64,000 bases of DNA, from assembly GCF_954871325.1 (NCBI RefSeq), contig NC_088776.1, forward strand, positions 11,408,052-11,472,051. Reading direction: 5' to 3'. A program made the translations under genes and the position numbers. Positions 33,876 through 45,558 of the stretch are shown piece by piece; within the stretch, counting starts at the first letter, position 1; each line of letters begins with the position of its first letter. The notes beneath the pieces are model-generated. The model was not told the DNA's origin, did no database searches, and saw nothing but the letters and a program-made list of their open reading frames with translations. This DNA comes from Gordionus sp. m RMFG-2023 (lineage: Eukaryota > Nematomorpha > Gordioida > Chordodea > Parachordodidae).

Positions 33876-35589
33876 TTAAAATATCACATTATTTAACAAT
33901 GTACGATTAAGCTTTATAATTAAAATATCATCAAGTATATCTTTGTCTAATCTTGTCCTTAGAGAGGTTACAGTTAGTGCCAATGCACTAAATGCTCTCT
34001 CAACTGAGACCTGGGTGCAAGGAGCAGCAAGAATTATTTGAGATAATTTAAATAATTCTGCATCTTGGTGTTTTCTTGAAACCCAATATTGCAAAATATC
34101 TTGTGAGGATGGCAATCTTTTGTTGTATAATAACGATTTTATTTTTAGCTTGATATCGCTATTACATAATTCATAAAATATAGGTCCCTTCTTGCAATCA
34201 CGCTCAATGTAAAGGTCAAGTTTTGTTTTTTTATAATCACTAGTGGAAGGCATAACTAGAGTTGTATTTTCTTCATGAGGGTCAATAGCTTGCAATTGTT
34301 TCCAAGTTGCAAATATATGTTAATAAAATAAAAAGATGTATATTATAAATTTATTAATTTACCCTGGCCAATATTTTATCTTCTTCCAAAGGATATTTTC
34401 CATTTTCATAATGGAATCTAGGATCCATATATATCGCACTACGAAATGCGTCATTTTGAAAAAGATAGCTTTCTCTAATGTTTAAACATTCCAACATACT
34501 TTTAGATAAATTATTATCCATTTCCTCCAGCTCCATTTTGCATTCTAGCCATGAAGCAAAAAAATCACCTATTACAATATTACTTTTTTGTAATTTCATT
34601 GTGAATTTGTATAATGGGAAAAGGACTGATGTACCTAATAGGATAATATCCCATAAATCGAAACTAATAAAAGTTTCTGGGTATAATTCACCCATTTTAG
34701 TATAAAAGGTTTTATTATCCATTAGATTTTTCATCATTAGATAAGTACTATTCCACCTAGTAACAGTATCTATCGTGGGTTTCGAAACTTTGTCCATTAT
34801 AAATAATCTTTTATATTTGTGAGATTTTATCAATTTAATTATAATACGAATTTTCTCTAAGTCTAGTTTTAAATATTTTTTGATAAACATGTTTACAGCA
34901 AGTTGTATAGTATGTGCAGAACATCTAATGCAACTTAAGCCAAAGCTTTTGCTTATATCATCTGATATATTTTCCTCGTCAATACCCTCTGGTGTTTCTT
35001 CATCAGAATAAACGGAGACATTTTCATCATCAATACATACATTTTCCTGATAACTTACACTTGTATTAAATAATATCTGGCTTAAATTGTTTTCATTAGA
35101 ATTAGATAGATCATTATCATTATTTAATTGATCTCTAGCCATAGTGTCAACCATTTTAAGCATATTGGCGCCGTTATCCACAGTAATGCTATATATTTGT
35201 TTTAAATCTATCTGGTATTTTTTTAAAATTGTTTGGATTTCTTCTTTTAGGTTTATACCTGTATGAATTTTTATTAGTTCTATCATTCCTAGTGTTCGTA
35301 CTTGTATCTGGCCATCTTTTATATACTGAACATTAATACCTAATATTGATTTATTATATCTAGTAGCAGTATCAATTTTTAAAGAAATGAGCTTGTTTTT
35401 TAATTCATGTATAATTTGAAGTCTAATTTCGGATGCGGTATATTTTATTTTGTCGACCACTGACCGAGTATTTATTTTCATTTGAAGAGAATGACATATA
35501 GGGTCTAGTAAAATACGGAAACCCTCATAATTTACTAAATTTATGGGTAAATTATGGACTGTAATCAACCATACTATACATTCAAAAAC
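33876..35589 (-). CDS. hAT transposase (main body; N-terminal part not located)
   Basis: A 404-codon open frame (35568-34354) is preceded by an acceptor-like TTTTTTAG at 35590-35591, adding FECIVWL. Motifs: SLKIDTATR with SILGINVQYI (first catalytic Asp context), SITVDNGANMLKM (second), CIRCSAHTIQLAVN (CxxH region), TRWNSTYLMM, and IGDFFASW. After a probable short intron (about 34353-34296) the last 139 codons hold the dimerisation region ILQYWVSRKHQDAELFKLSQ followed by TQVSVERAFSAL and LRTRLDK. A BED finger expected at the N-terminus was not found between 35600 and 36480, so an upstream exon is lost or unrecognised. It resembles the transposase at 27200-28790. Acts in the nucleus on the element's ends. 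Confidence 0.85.
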
Positions 35590-35796
35590 CTAAAAAATAG
35601 GATGGGATACATTTATTTAATGTTTTTTTTATTTATATTTATAAAAAATCGAATGTTAAATGAAAATAATATAAAAAATGCATTTTCTTTTCTTTTCGTT
35701 TTTCCCATTGTCTCTCTCTCCCTCCTTTATTTATTTTTATTTAATGTTTTGCCTTATGAATTAAAGAAAATAAAAATCTAAAAAAAATGAAATTTG

Positions 35797-35820
35797 CTGG
35801 TGCCAGCGAGGCGGCACCAG
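35797..35820. repeat. Hairpin CTGGTGCC / GGCACCAG
   Basis: Perfect 8-bp inverse copies around an 8-bp loop, GC-rich against its surroundings, in the region upstream of the transposase body. Confidence 0.6.
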
Positions 35821-36489
35821 ATTGAAAAAAAGTATTATATAATTTTTTTTTTATAAAATTGAATTCAAATTTTTTTTTAATTTTCATTGCTGTAATGTAA
35901 TGGTACCCAAAACCGATACGTTTTCCCCCTTGAAGGAGCGAGTTTGACGGATGGCCTCTTATTCTGTTTATGGCTATTGCAATTTTTTCCTGACTCCAAT
36001 TGCTATATTTCTTTTGTTATCAGAGTTTATTGTAGAAAAATTTATTTGATTGGGTTAAGAATTATTTGTTATACCAAATAAAACTGAATTTGAAATATTT
36101 TGAGAATAAGATGGTTCTTCCTGTGAGGAAAAATCTAAAAGATTATATATAATAAACAATATAATGTTAATTGGTACCAACATGTAGATGTAGAAAGATT
36201 TAAGAGACCTGGAGATAGTGACTATTTTACTAATTTTGTAATTTTTAATATCTTAAAAAATGGGAATTTTATTTCCTGGGAATTATATTCATAGATTCTT
36301 TTTAATGTTTACCTAATAGATTTTAAATAATAAACTAAAGTTAAAATTTTTTAGCCCGCTAATTGTTAAAATTTTGTAACCGATTCGCTCGCACTTTTTA
36401 AAATTATTAAGCTAGGCCGCCCATGGACGGGCTTCAGCTAAAAACCTGCTCGTTTCAGCAAATAAATTCTAAAATGATCATAATGATTA

Positions 36490-38318
36490 TGACAATTGTC
36501 ATTTTTCTATGGTACATCCTCATTTAAATTTTAATTTAACATGTTTACAATATATAATTTTATATTTTTGCTTCAAAATAATTTAAAAAAGATTAAAAAT
36601 AACGATTATGACAATTGTCACTTTTATATGGTAGATCTCCACTGAAATTTTAATTTAACATGTTTACAATATATAATTTTACCCTTTTGCTTAAAAAAAA
36701 TTCAAAAAAGATTAAAATAAACGTTTATGACAATTGTCACATTTCTATAGTACATCCACATTTAAATTTTAATTTTACATGTTTATAATTTATTATTTTA
36801 CCCTTTTGCTTCAAAAAAATTCCAAAAAGATTAAAAAAGGCCATTATGACAATTGTCACTTATCTATGGTACATCCACATTTAAATTTAACAAGTTTACA
36901 ATTTATTATTTTACCCTGTAAGTTCAAAAAAATTTAAAAAAGATTAAAAATGACAATTAAGACAATTTTACTTTTCTATGGTAGATCTTCAGTGAAATTT
37001 TAATTTAATAAGTTTACAATATATAATTTCTTCAAAAAAAATCAAAAAAGATTAAAAATAACGATTATGACAATTGTCACTTTTCTATGGTACATATTCA
37101 CTGAAATTTTAATTTAACAGGTTTACAATATATATTTTTACCTATTTGCTTTAAAAAAATTCAAAAAAGTTCAAAGATAACAATTATGATAATTGTCACA
37201 TTTCTATGGTACATCTTCACTGAAATTTTTATTTAACAGTTTACAATATATAATTTTACCCTTTTGCTTCAAAAAAATTCAAAAAAGATTAAAAATAACG
37301 ATTATGACAATTGTCACTTTTCTATGGTACATCCACATTTAAATTTCAATTTAACATGTTTACAATTTATTATTTTACTCTGTTGCTTCAAAAAAATTCA
37401 AAAAATCAAAAATAACGATTATGACAATTGTCACTGCTCTATGGTACATCCACATTTATTTATATTTAATAAATTTTTATCTACTTGCTTTAAAAAAGTT
37501 CAAAAATAACGATTGTGACAATTTTTACAATCATTAAAACCATCTCGAAACATGCTCAAAAAATTTTTTCTCGCCTATTTAATACCTAAAAATAAAATTA
37601 TTTTTATAGGTTCTGTTATGAATATTATGACAATTGTCACTTTTATAGTTTACACATTATATTAATTCATGTTTGAAATAATCATTTTTCTCTATTTCCA
37701 ATTAAAACATATGTGAAATAAGTATTATGACAATTGTCACCTTTATATGCTTTACAATCACTGAAACCATCTCAAAACATGCTCAACTAGCCTTTTTTAA
37801 TTATAATTATTTTTAAAGGTTCTGAGATGAGTATTATGACAATTGTCACTTTTATAGTTTACATTAAATATAAAACATTAAAATTATGACATTACATTTT
37901 TAAAATAATCATTATTACTTATTCCAAATATTAAAAAAAATGCAGTCGGTATTATGACCAATTCTCACATTTACAACCTATTCAAAAAAAATATTTTCAT
38001 TAACATAATAAAATAAAAAAAAATATATATCAAAAATTTTATTTTTAAAGAATTTACCAAAAAATTTTAAGATCAAAATTTCAAAAATATTTTAATAAAG
38101 ATTTCCTTACAAAAGATTTTATTTTATTATAAAATTCTCAAAATATTTTCTCAAAATTATAGAAGATTTTTTTACAAAAAATATTTTTTATTTTGCTCAA
38201 AAATCTTCTTTGAGCAAGCTCAAAATTTTTTTTAGCGAAAAAATCTTCGCATTTTTTGATCTTCAAAAGAGCAACGATCTGTGAAGATTTTTGAATTTTG
38301 AGCAAATGTTAAACCCTG
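36490..38318 (-). repeat. Right giant inverted repeat of the hAT element
   Basis: Mirror image of 31597-33430. Exact TGACAATTGTCA palindromes start at 36490, 36609, 36728, 36847, 37068, 37305, 37422, 37628, 37728 and 37837, with variant units between (for example near 36960 and 37190) matching the variants of the left arm. The outermost sequence is again GAAGATTTTT-rich. Ten exact copies here and eight in the left arm give eighteen in the element. Confidence 0.9.
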
Positions 38319-38330
38319 CAGGTTGATCTT

Positions 38331-38790
38331 ATGTGGTTCAAAAACATTATGACCAATGTAAACTGGGTTACTCTTTAACACTTACTTTCACTAAGTATCA
38401 CTAAATATCACAAAATTTCAAGCAACTACTTCATATAAATTGCCTTATTCTATCACATTTCCCTGTTTTGAAAATTTTAAATATTTGAATAAGTCTATTA
38501 AATTATGTTAAATTAAACTGAATATGTGGTTCAAAAAACATTATGACCAATGTACACTGGGTTACTCTTTAACACTTACTTTCACTAAGTATCACAAAAT
38601 TTCAAGTTACTACTTCATATAATTTGCCGTATTCAATCACATTTCCCTGTTTTGAAAATTTTAAATATTTGAATAAGTCTATTAAATTGTGTTAAATTAA
38701 ACTGAATTTCTCATCACATTTTCCTGGTGAAAATTTTAAATATTTGAATAAGTTTATTAAATTGTGTTAAATTAGACTGAATATCTTATC
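38331..38790. repeat. Tandem repeat, about 193-bp period, two and a half copies
   Basis: ATGTGGTTCAAAAACATTAT starts copies at 38331 and 38524; a third, lacking its first half, starts about 38706. Shared landmarks are CACTTACTTTCACTAAGTAT and ATTTGAATAAGTCTATTAAA. The first copy begins within 5 bp of the hAT target duplication. Confidence 0.85.
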
Positions 38791-39440
38791 TATATCTCAT
38801 AAATTAGATTATGAATTATTAAAATTAAGCCAAACTGTTGTATAACTAAAATTAATAAATTGATGACTAATAATGATACCATTTAGGATGCTGTATGGTT
38901 TTAATTAACACAATGGATTCATTTTAATATAACGGCTATATAGATTTTTATACTACTGAGAAATTTAAATAATAAATGTTGCTTTTGCTTAACCTTATCT
39001 TCCAATATAATCTCCGTAGGAAATGAACGGTGGAAATGAATAACGAGTGCACTCTTATCTTAAAATAGAAAATTCTAAACTTAATAAGGAAATACTTATC
39101 TAGGTTAAAATATTATATCTGAAAACAGATAAATTTAAACGTAACGTAGGAATTTAAATAGTTTTATTCTTTTTTTCCTCCAATTTAAATCATTTATTTT
39201 GTGGGCCATTTCTATAAATGTTCACAAAATAAATCACCCTTATCTTATTTTGTTTCAATCGCATGACTTTTGCGCACAAATAAATATAAAATAATATTTA
39301 AGAATATATCAAACAAACATGAAATAATTCTGGAAAATGTAAATGAATAGTGAATAATTCAAAAGTATCACTTTTTATCTCCTGATAAGACTTAATAATT
39401 TAGGCAAGTCATTTTTTAAACTTTTTAATTAAATTTATAT
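38791..39440. other. AT-rich non-coding stretch
   Basis: No ORF, element end or repeat recognised. Confidence 0.45.
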
Positions 39441-40090
39441 TATTTTAATCATCCTACCTATTTTTAAGGCTATCCATTTTGTCAGGCTGCACAATATGTC
39501 CTTTTATCTCTTATGAATATTTTGTCTAACTAACTGAAAAATATACAAAGTACATTTTTAATATTTAACTAAATTAATATAACAATTTTTAAAGATCCTA
39601 CTTTTTTAAAAGCTTACCATTTTGTCGGATCCACCATTGCTCTATTATCCCTGCTGATTATTTTGTATAACGCACAAAAAAATATACATAGTACATTATT
39701 TTTATTATAAATAATTTTATATATGATCTTATATCTATTCCAAAAAATGGATTTTTTTTTTTATATTATTTTAAGCATCCTACGTATTTTTAAGGCCATT
39801 TATTTTGTCGGGTTACACAATATGCCCTTTTATCTCTGTTGAATATTTTGCCTAACTAACTAAAAAATATACAAAGTACATTTTTAATATTTAACTAAAT
39901 TAGTACAATTTTTAAGGATCCTACTTTTTTAAAAGCTTACCATTTTGTCGGATCCACCATTGCTCTATTATTCCTGCTGAATATTTTGTGTAATGCTCAA
40001 AAAAATATACATAGTACATTATTTTTATTAAATAATTTTATATAGGATTTTTTATCTATTCCAAAAAATCAATATATATTACAATATTTA
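39441..40090. repeat. Tandem duplication of a dimeric unit, period about 326 bp
   Basis: The segment from ATCCTACCTATTTTTAAGGC (39451) recurs from 39777, each containing AAAGCTTACCATTTTGTCGG and ATACATAGTACATTATTTTT. Each unit is itself two related halves of about 160 bp (CCATTTTGTC(A/G)G ... AAAAATATACA(A/T)AGTACAT), so the structure is higher-order. Confidence 0.8.
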
Positions 40091-41008
40091 TTTTTATTCA
40101 ATTAAATTATATATTTATTCTTAAGGATCCTACCTTTTTTTACTCCTTTTTATTCTTTCAATAAAAAATACTAAACGGAGTTTTCTATTTTTAGGATTTT
40201 ATATTTATTCCAAAAAAAATACATATTACGGTATTTATATATTATTTAAATTATCAAGGATCCTATTTTTTTTTAAGTTTGCCAATTGGTCTCTCCGAAT
40301 GGTATTTTATTTTAATCCTACCTTATAAAATTAATTTGAGAATTTTTTTTTTTACTTTAGAAAACTATCTCCACCTTATTTCCTCTTTATAATTGTTCAA
40401 ATATTGATATATCAGCCATTAATAATGAACAAAGGCAAAATAAACCTTTAGAATATCATAATAGGCTTGATAAGTCCCCCAAAAATTTTTTTTGATGATA
40501 GCCCTCCAACTACTAGAAATATGCATTTAATATTGACCCATCTACTGGTTTACATTATTTTAATGTTTGTTAATTTCAACAATAGTTTATTTATATTTTT
40601 GCCTGATTTCTTTATTTTTCTAGGCTAACCCTAATCCCTCACATTGCTACAAAACATGATGAATCTATTATTAAAGATAAGCAAAGAAAATAATGACGAT
40701 TAAACAAACGCCTTACCCGTTCTAGAGTTACTGGTAGACAAAATAATAAAGAACTACGCTTGAAATGAACTCATCTGGAGGTTTATTTTGTTTTTTTATC
40801 TTATGTATTATATCTATGATTATTTTATTTTCACCCATTTCTCCAAATGATATTTCTATCACCACTACCACAATCCCTATGCCACCTCTGCCTATTTTTT
40901 AACAAATATAAGCATTTAATTCCGTACTATCATTCACTTCACTAGGAGTTAATATAAATATTACTTTATCCGATTCTCTGAGAAACTTTCATGAATATTT
41001 AGAGGAAT
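40091..41008. other. AT-rich non-coding stretch
   Basis: Decayed half-units of the preceding repeat to about 40300 (GGATCCTA ... CCAAAAAA), then nothing recognisable. Confidence 0.4.
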
Positions 41009-41380
41009 GTTCAAACTTGAATGTACAGTACGGCCAATTTTATCAACTTTATTAATGGAAAAATATGCAGTAGTTCTGTCGTGGCCTTTATAACAATACT
41101 TACAACCGTTTTATGGTTGAGTTAACATTGTCGTTCATGATTCTATTTTAGAAGGGGATACCAAGTATGACATTGACAGAAATATCGTTTTGCGTGTTCA
41201 AACTTGAATGTACAGTACGGCCAATTTTATCAACTTTATTAATGGAAATATATGCAATAGTTCTGTCGTGGCCTTTATAACAATACTTACGACCGTTTTA
41301 TGGTTTAGTTAACATTTTCGTTCATGATTCTATTTTAGAGGGGGATACCAATGCTGACATTGACAGAAATATCGTTTTGC
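41009..41380. repeat. Tandem duplication, period 186 bp
   Basis: GTTCAAACTTGAATGTACAG begins both copies (41009, 41195), continuing through CTGTCGTGGCCTTTATAAC and GACATTGACAGAAATATCG with few differences. A 61-residue minus-strand ORF at 41322-41507 overlaps the second copy; I see no family resemblance in it. Confidence 0.85.
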
Positions 41381-42039
41381 ATTCTTCTTTTACCAGTATC
41401 CCAAGGCATAGGCATAACATCTTTATCAGGACGTAATGTGTTTTGTACACTGCTGTTAATCCGTCATCATTTTCATCTACAACCCTAAATGATATAAAAT
41501 TATACATTAAATTATTTCCTCTCCAGATGACCGCCCAGATTTATTTTGTCGCTTTTTCCATCAAAAATTAAAATGTCAACAAGGATTTGCTCTTAATTTT
41601 ATCAAATACATAATAAATAATCCTCATTATTTTTTAAAAAAATTATCCTAAATTTATGTCAATAAAAAAAAATATCTTAAAAAATATATAAATAATTTGC
41701 ATATAAGTTTCATTAGTGTTTAATGGCATTTTTGTAATTTTAATAGACAGCTTTTTTTTTTTTACTTAACATAAAAAAATATATATTCCTTATCAAATTC
41801 TTTGACAAATAATTTCAGAAATGCAAGACATACATTAAATTTATCTGAAAAACAACAATAACCTTATATAATAAACAACATATTTTTTAGATATAATTTT
41901 AATTGATCATATTACAAAAAAGTATAAGAGTCGGTTATTTTTATTTTATTTGTCATGATTCTCTAATAAGTGGTTGCCCAGGCCTTTCCAGTTTCCCTTA
42001 ATACGGAATTTACATGTTTTTTTTCAATATTAGACTAAT
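41381..42039. other. AT-rich non-coding stretch
   Basis: Apart from the tail of the unsupported minus-strand ORF to 41507, no gene or repeat recognised. Confidence 0.4.
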
Positions 42040-42340
42040 TGGTAAATCAGATATTTCCCGTTCATGTGATGATATTAATAATTTAACTATCTCCGAGGCG
42101 GGAAAAATTTTCAAAATTATAATGGGTAGGACTGAGCTTGGAACCTCAAAATTAATATTAGCTTGCACCTGACTTGGGAATATCTTTTACAAATTATTAA
42201 GGGTTGAGCTGGGCTAGATAAACTTTTTTAAAATTATAAGATCTTAGATGCTTCCTAATATTGTAAGCTTGAACCTGGCATGACATCTATCGTAAAAAAT
42301 GAATAAAAATCTCATTCCCCGTCATTTTTGACGATAATTT
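42040..42340 (+). repeat. Repeat R3, short copy
   Basis: Starts GTAAATCAGATATTTCCCGT and ends TCTCATTCCCCGTCATTTTT, as in the 1.2-kb copy at 29434-30700, with three internal GGGCTxGG-type units rather than about ten. Confidence 0.65.
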
Positions 42341-42559
42341 CTTCAAAAAATTTTTATGTTTTTATTTTATCAATTTATCTAACATAATAAATTCTGATAT
42401 GAGCTAACATCGTGAGTTTCATGGCTAAGACTGTAAATTAATAATTAACCAGCATCTATTATTTGTGTGGGCATGTAATTTAAGATTATTACTACAGCTG
42501 CTGAGAGCATATGATGGCATATTTTAGATAAGCAATAATGGTCAACTGTGTAGTCGTTT

Positions 42560-42690
42560 ATATATCATTAAAAATGGAAGATAATCTTTAAGAAATTTAA
42601 TATCTCACAATAATTTTCTCGATTACTTATCTAGCTTCCATCATGTCATCTAAGAGGAAGCTCTAACTGCCATATATTTTTATGATTTGG
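42560..42690 (+). repeat. Dispersed repeat R4
   Basis: Matches 49848-49965 over about 120 bp (TCATTAAAAATG, AAATTTAATATCTCAC, CTTCCATCATGTCATCTA-like). Non-coding. Confidence 0.5.
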
Positions 42691-45031
42691 ATTAGTCGTT
42701 TATATTCTCTTCTTCAAGAATTGTTAATTTTGTAAGGCCTAAAAATTTTTTCATATTAGTCCATTCTATATAACATTTAAAATGGTAACAGAGAGTTATT
42801 TTAGTTTCATGACCTTTGTCAATGTAAGTTGCTAAGAATTGTATAGCCTTATGTGTGGTTTTTAAAAACCATTATCAATTGAGGCATATTAATTAATCTT
42901 TTTTATCACTTGTAATTTTTTAGACGCAAAATTTTTTTATATCAACCATCGAAAATATTTTATACTGTAATAAATAGATTTTGTATTAAAAAATATTATT
43001 TTTAGATATGTCTTGTATTGTTTTAATTATTTATATGTTATTTTACTTTGTATGCAAAATATAATAAATGACAAAATATGAAATTCAGAATTATTGTTTA
43101 GAGTTAGCAAATTTTAAAAAAGTATAATATATTAATATAAAATTGGGGGTATGGGGGGCTTCTTCCCCCATAAAGTTTTTTTAGTTGAGCCCCCTGGAAT
43201 TGTAAAGGCTAGCGACGCCCCTGGTTATAATATCCTGTTAAACAAGAAATGTCTTATTCAAATTGTTTCAGATATACATTTAAACAAAAAAGAAATGACT
43301 TATTCAAATTATTTCGAGATTATTTAATTTAATAGACTATGTAAATGATTATTTAAGAAAAGCTATATAATTGTGATTTTGTGAATATTATACCACTTTC
43401 TAAATTTTGGAATTTTATTTCGTTTAACATTTTTATTTTAATTTTTCCTTTCTTTTAATTCTTTATCTTTATAGGCACGATGGTCATAGACCTGCCCAAA
43501 AATGCGCGTACGTGAATTACATGTAGGCCCATCCTTCATATAATTTTGCCGATTTTGTTACCCAGATATGAGGTTTATGAGGGTGGAACTACACCCAAGC
43601 CATATATATTCTTAATAATGAATATAGCAAAGAAAAAATATAATAATGAAAAGAAAGGCCCTTCTTCCAAAAAAAACCTACAAATTTTAATAATTATTTT
43701 AATTTAATAAATTTAATTGAAATTTGTAAATATTAAATCATTATGTAAAAAATATAAAATATTTCATTTAATTATTATTTTTTAATTATATTTTTTTTAT
43801 ATTTTTTCATTACTCTTTCCTTTTATGTTAATTAATTTATAATTAATAGTTTAGAAATTATATTGTTGTTTCAAAATCGATATTTTTTATTTAATTTTAT
43901 TTATTTTTTATTAGAAAGGCAATAATATAAACTTAACACATGTAGAATTAACAAAATAAATTTTATTTGAGTATTACAAAACTATATTTTAATTTTATAA
44001 AAAACTGGAGTTAATTATCTATTTAATAAATAAATACAATATTGTTATTCAAATAAACGTGGCTGGATAATTCTCAGAATACCCAAAAGTAGCTAAAGTT
44101 AACGTGAAAATCATTTTTTAGAGTTCATGAGATGAGAAAAGCAACAAATTATTTATTAATTTATTTATTATTTATAAACTTATTCCCAACAATCATTAAA
44201 ATAATAATATAATTAGAAAATTTCTGGAAGCTTCATTTACTGCATTGGATTGGATAGAAATTTTTTTTACCTAACTCATATCAATATTTTTATAGACGAA
44301 TATTGGACTTTTTAAATAATCCTTTTAAATCTTTTTTTTCAGAACTTTTACCTTTTTTTAAATATATGTTTTTTGTAAATATTTTTATAGATTTAACAAT
44401 TAAACATAATATATTATATATATTTTTTTTATGATTATATATATTCTATAGTTTAATAAATTTAAGATTGCCTAATTTATTGTAGGTGAATCAATAATAT
44501 ACATCCATATCTAAATAAATTTATTGAAAAATATTGCTTATCGCGAATTAATTGAAGCAAGAGCTTCGCCCTAGTATAATATTCAACCGGTGGGGGCGCT
44601 TGAAATAACTGGCAATTATAAATTGTGATAAATCATAAATAGGATTAAATAACAAAGAGGGGGTATTATTTCAAATCTTGGGGAGTTTAAGTTAAAATTT
44701 ATAAAAGGTTTGAGACTTAGGAGTTAAATTTAAAAAAAATAATATCAATATGACATATTGCCATGGTATGTAAGTATTTTCAATAGTTAATTCTATTAGA
44801 AGAAATATTGCATGAGAAAATTACAAATTATAAATTACATATGTTTTTTATTAACCTTGTACAAATTAATAGGTATATCACTAATAAAAACGAATATTGA
44901 TCGCGGGACCAAGTACGATCATCAATAATAGATATTAAATATCATTTTATTAGTAAAACTATATTACTATCTATTGTCCTTCATCAGATAGTTAAATAGA
45001 TAGTTGTTTTATTGCGGATCATGATTTTAGA
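42691..45031. other. AT-rich intergenic DNA with one element end and a GC-richer island
   Basis: At 43140-43222 the minus strand begins CAGGGGCGTCGCTAGCC, a terminus common in animal hAT-like elements; its partner end was not found. At 43478-43610 is an isolated GC-richer patch (CCTGCCCAAAAATGCGCGTACG) without a clear ORF. The rest is A/T-rich with no gene signal. Confidence 0.4.
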
Positions 45032-45301
45032 TTATAAGTTAAGGATAATACTCAACTCAAGATATAGTTTCATATAACTGAGAACTGTCCATGAGCAAAA
45101 ATAGTAAATAAAAAATGCCCATATTCTACGAATAAAACCTATGGTGCTAATAATCATTAAAAAAACTCTGCCTTGAATATATTTGTCGGCACGTGTAAAG
45201 ATTAATTTAATCCTATTACCCAAACCTGAAGCCGAATTTAATTGAGCAAAAATTTGTGCTGTGGCAAAATATAATTTGGGGGCCTTTTTAAAAACACCCA
45301 C
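45032..45301 (-). CDS. Terminal exon of an unrecognised gene
   Basis: A T-rich tract and GCCATTTAG acceptor precede an open frame of 89 codons to a TAA at 45032-45034. AATAAA (minus strand) lies at 45013-45008, about 20 bp after the stop. It reads VGVFKKAPKLYFATAQIFAQ, then a basic segment (GNRIKLIFTRADKYIQGR) and a hydrophobic second half (FLMIISTIGFIRRIWAFFIY, then VLSYMKLYLELSIIL) that could be one or two membrane segments. I do not recognise the family, and no upstream exon was found; the next 2 kb upstream is a transposon. Confidence 0.45.
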   Translation of the reverse strand: MGVFKKAPKLYFATAQIFAQLNSASGLGNRIKLIFTRADKYIQGRVFLMIISTIGFIRRIWAFFIYYFCSWTVLSYMKLYLELSIILNL

Positions 45302-45558
45302 CTAAATGGCATATCAAGGGGAAAAAAATCAACAAATCAAAATTATAAAAGTATAAAAAAGGAAATATATAAATGACTTTTATCAAATATAGATATAGGA
45401 TCTGAATATATATAAAATTCTATAATAAAAGTAAAAATTTCATAAATTTAAACAAGAAAGTAATATATTAATTATTTAAAAAATATTATCTAAAGTAAAC
45501 TAAATTATTATACATTTCTTGAATATATATGTAGTGTTAAAAGAATAATTATAAAAAT

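Larger units (their letters stand above)
31597..38318 (-). mobile_element. hAT element, 6722 bp, with giant terminal inverted repeats
   Basis: Begins CAGGGTTTTAC and ends GTTAAACCCTG, flanked by the exact 8-bp duplication CAGGTTGA (31589-31596, 38319-38326). Terminal inverted repeats run about 1.83 kb each (31597-33430, 36490-38318). Between them the minus strand codes a hAT transposase. Apart from the outermost 80-90 bp, where the two ends differ by indels, the arms match closely, even sharing the same degenerate repeat units in mirrored order. Exact target duplication and arm similarity point to a fairly recent insertion or arm homogenisation. Confidence 0.93.
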
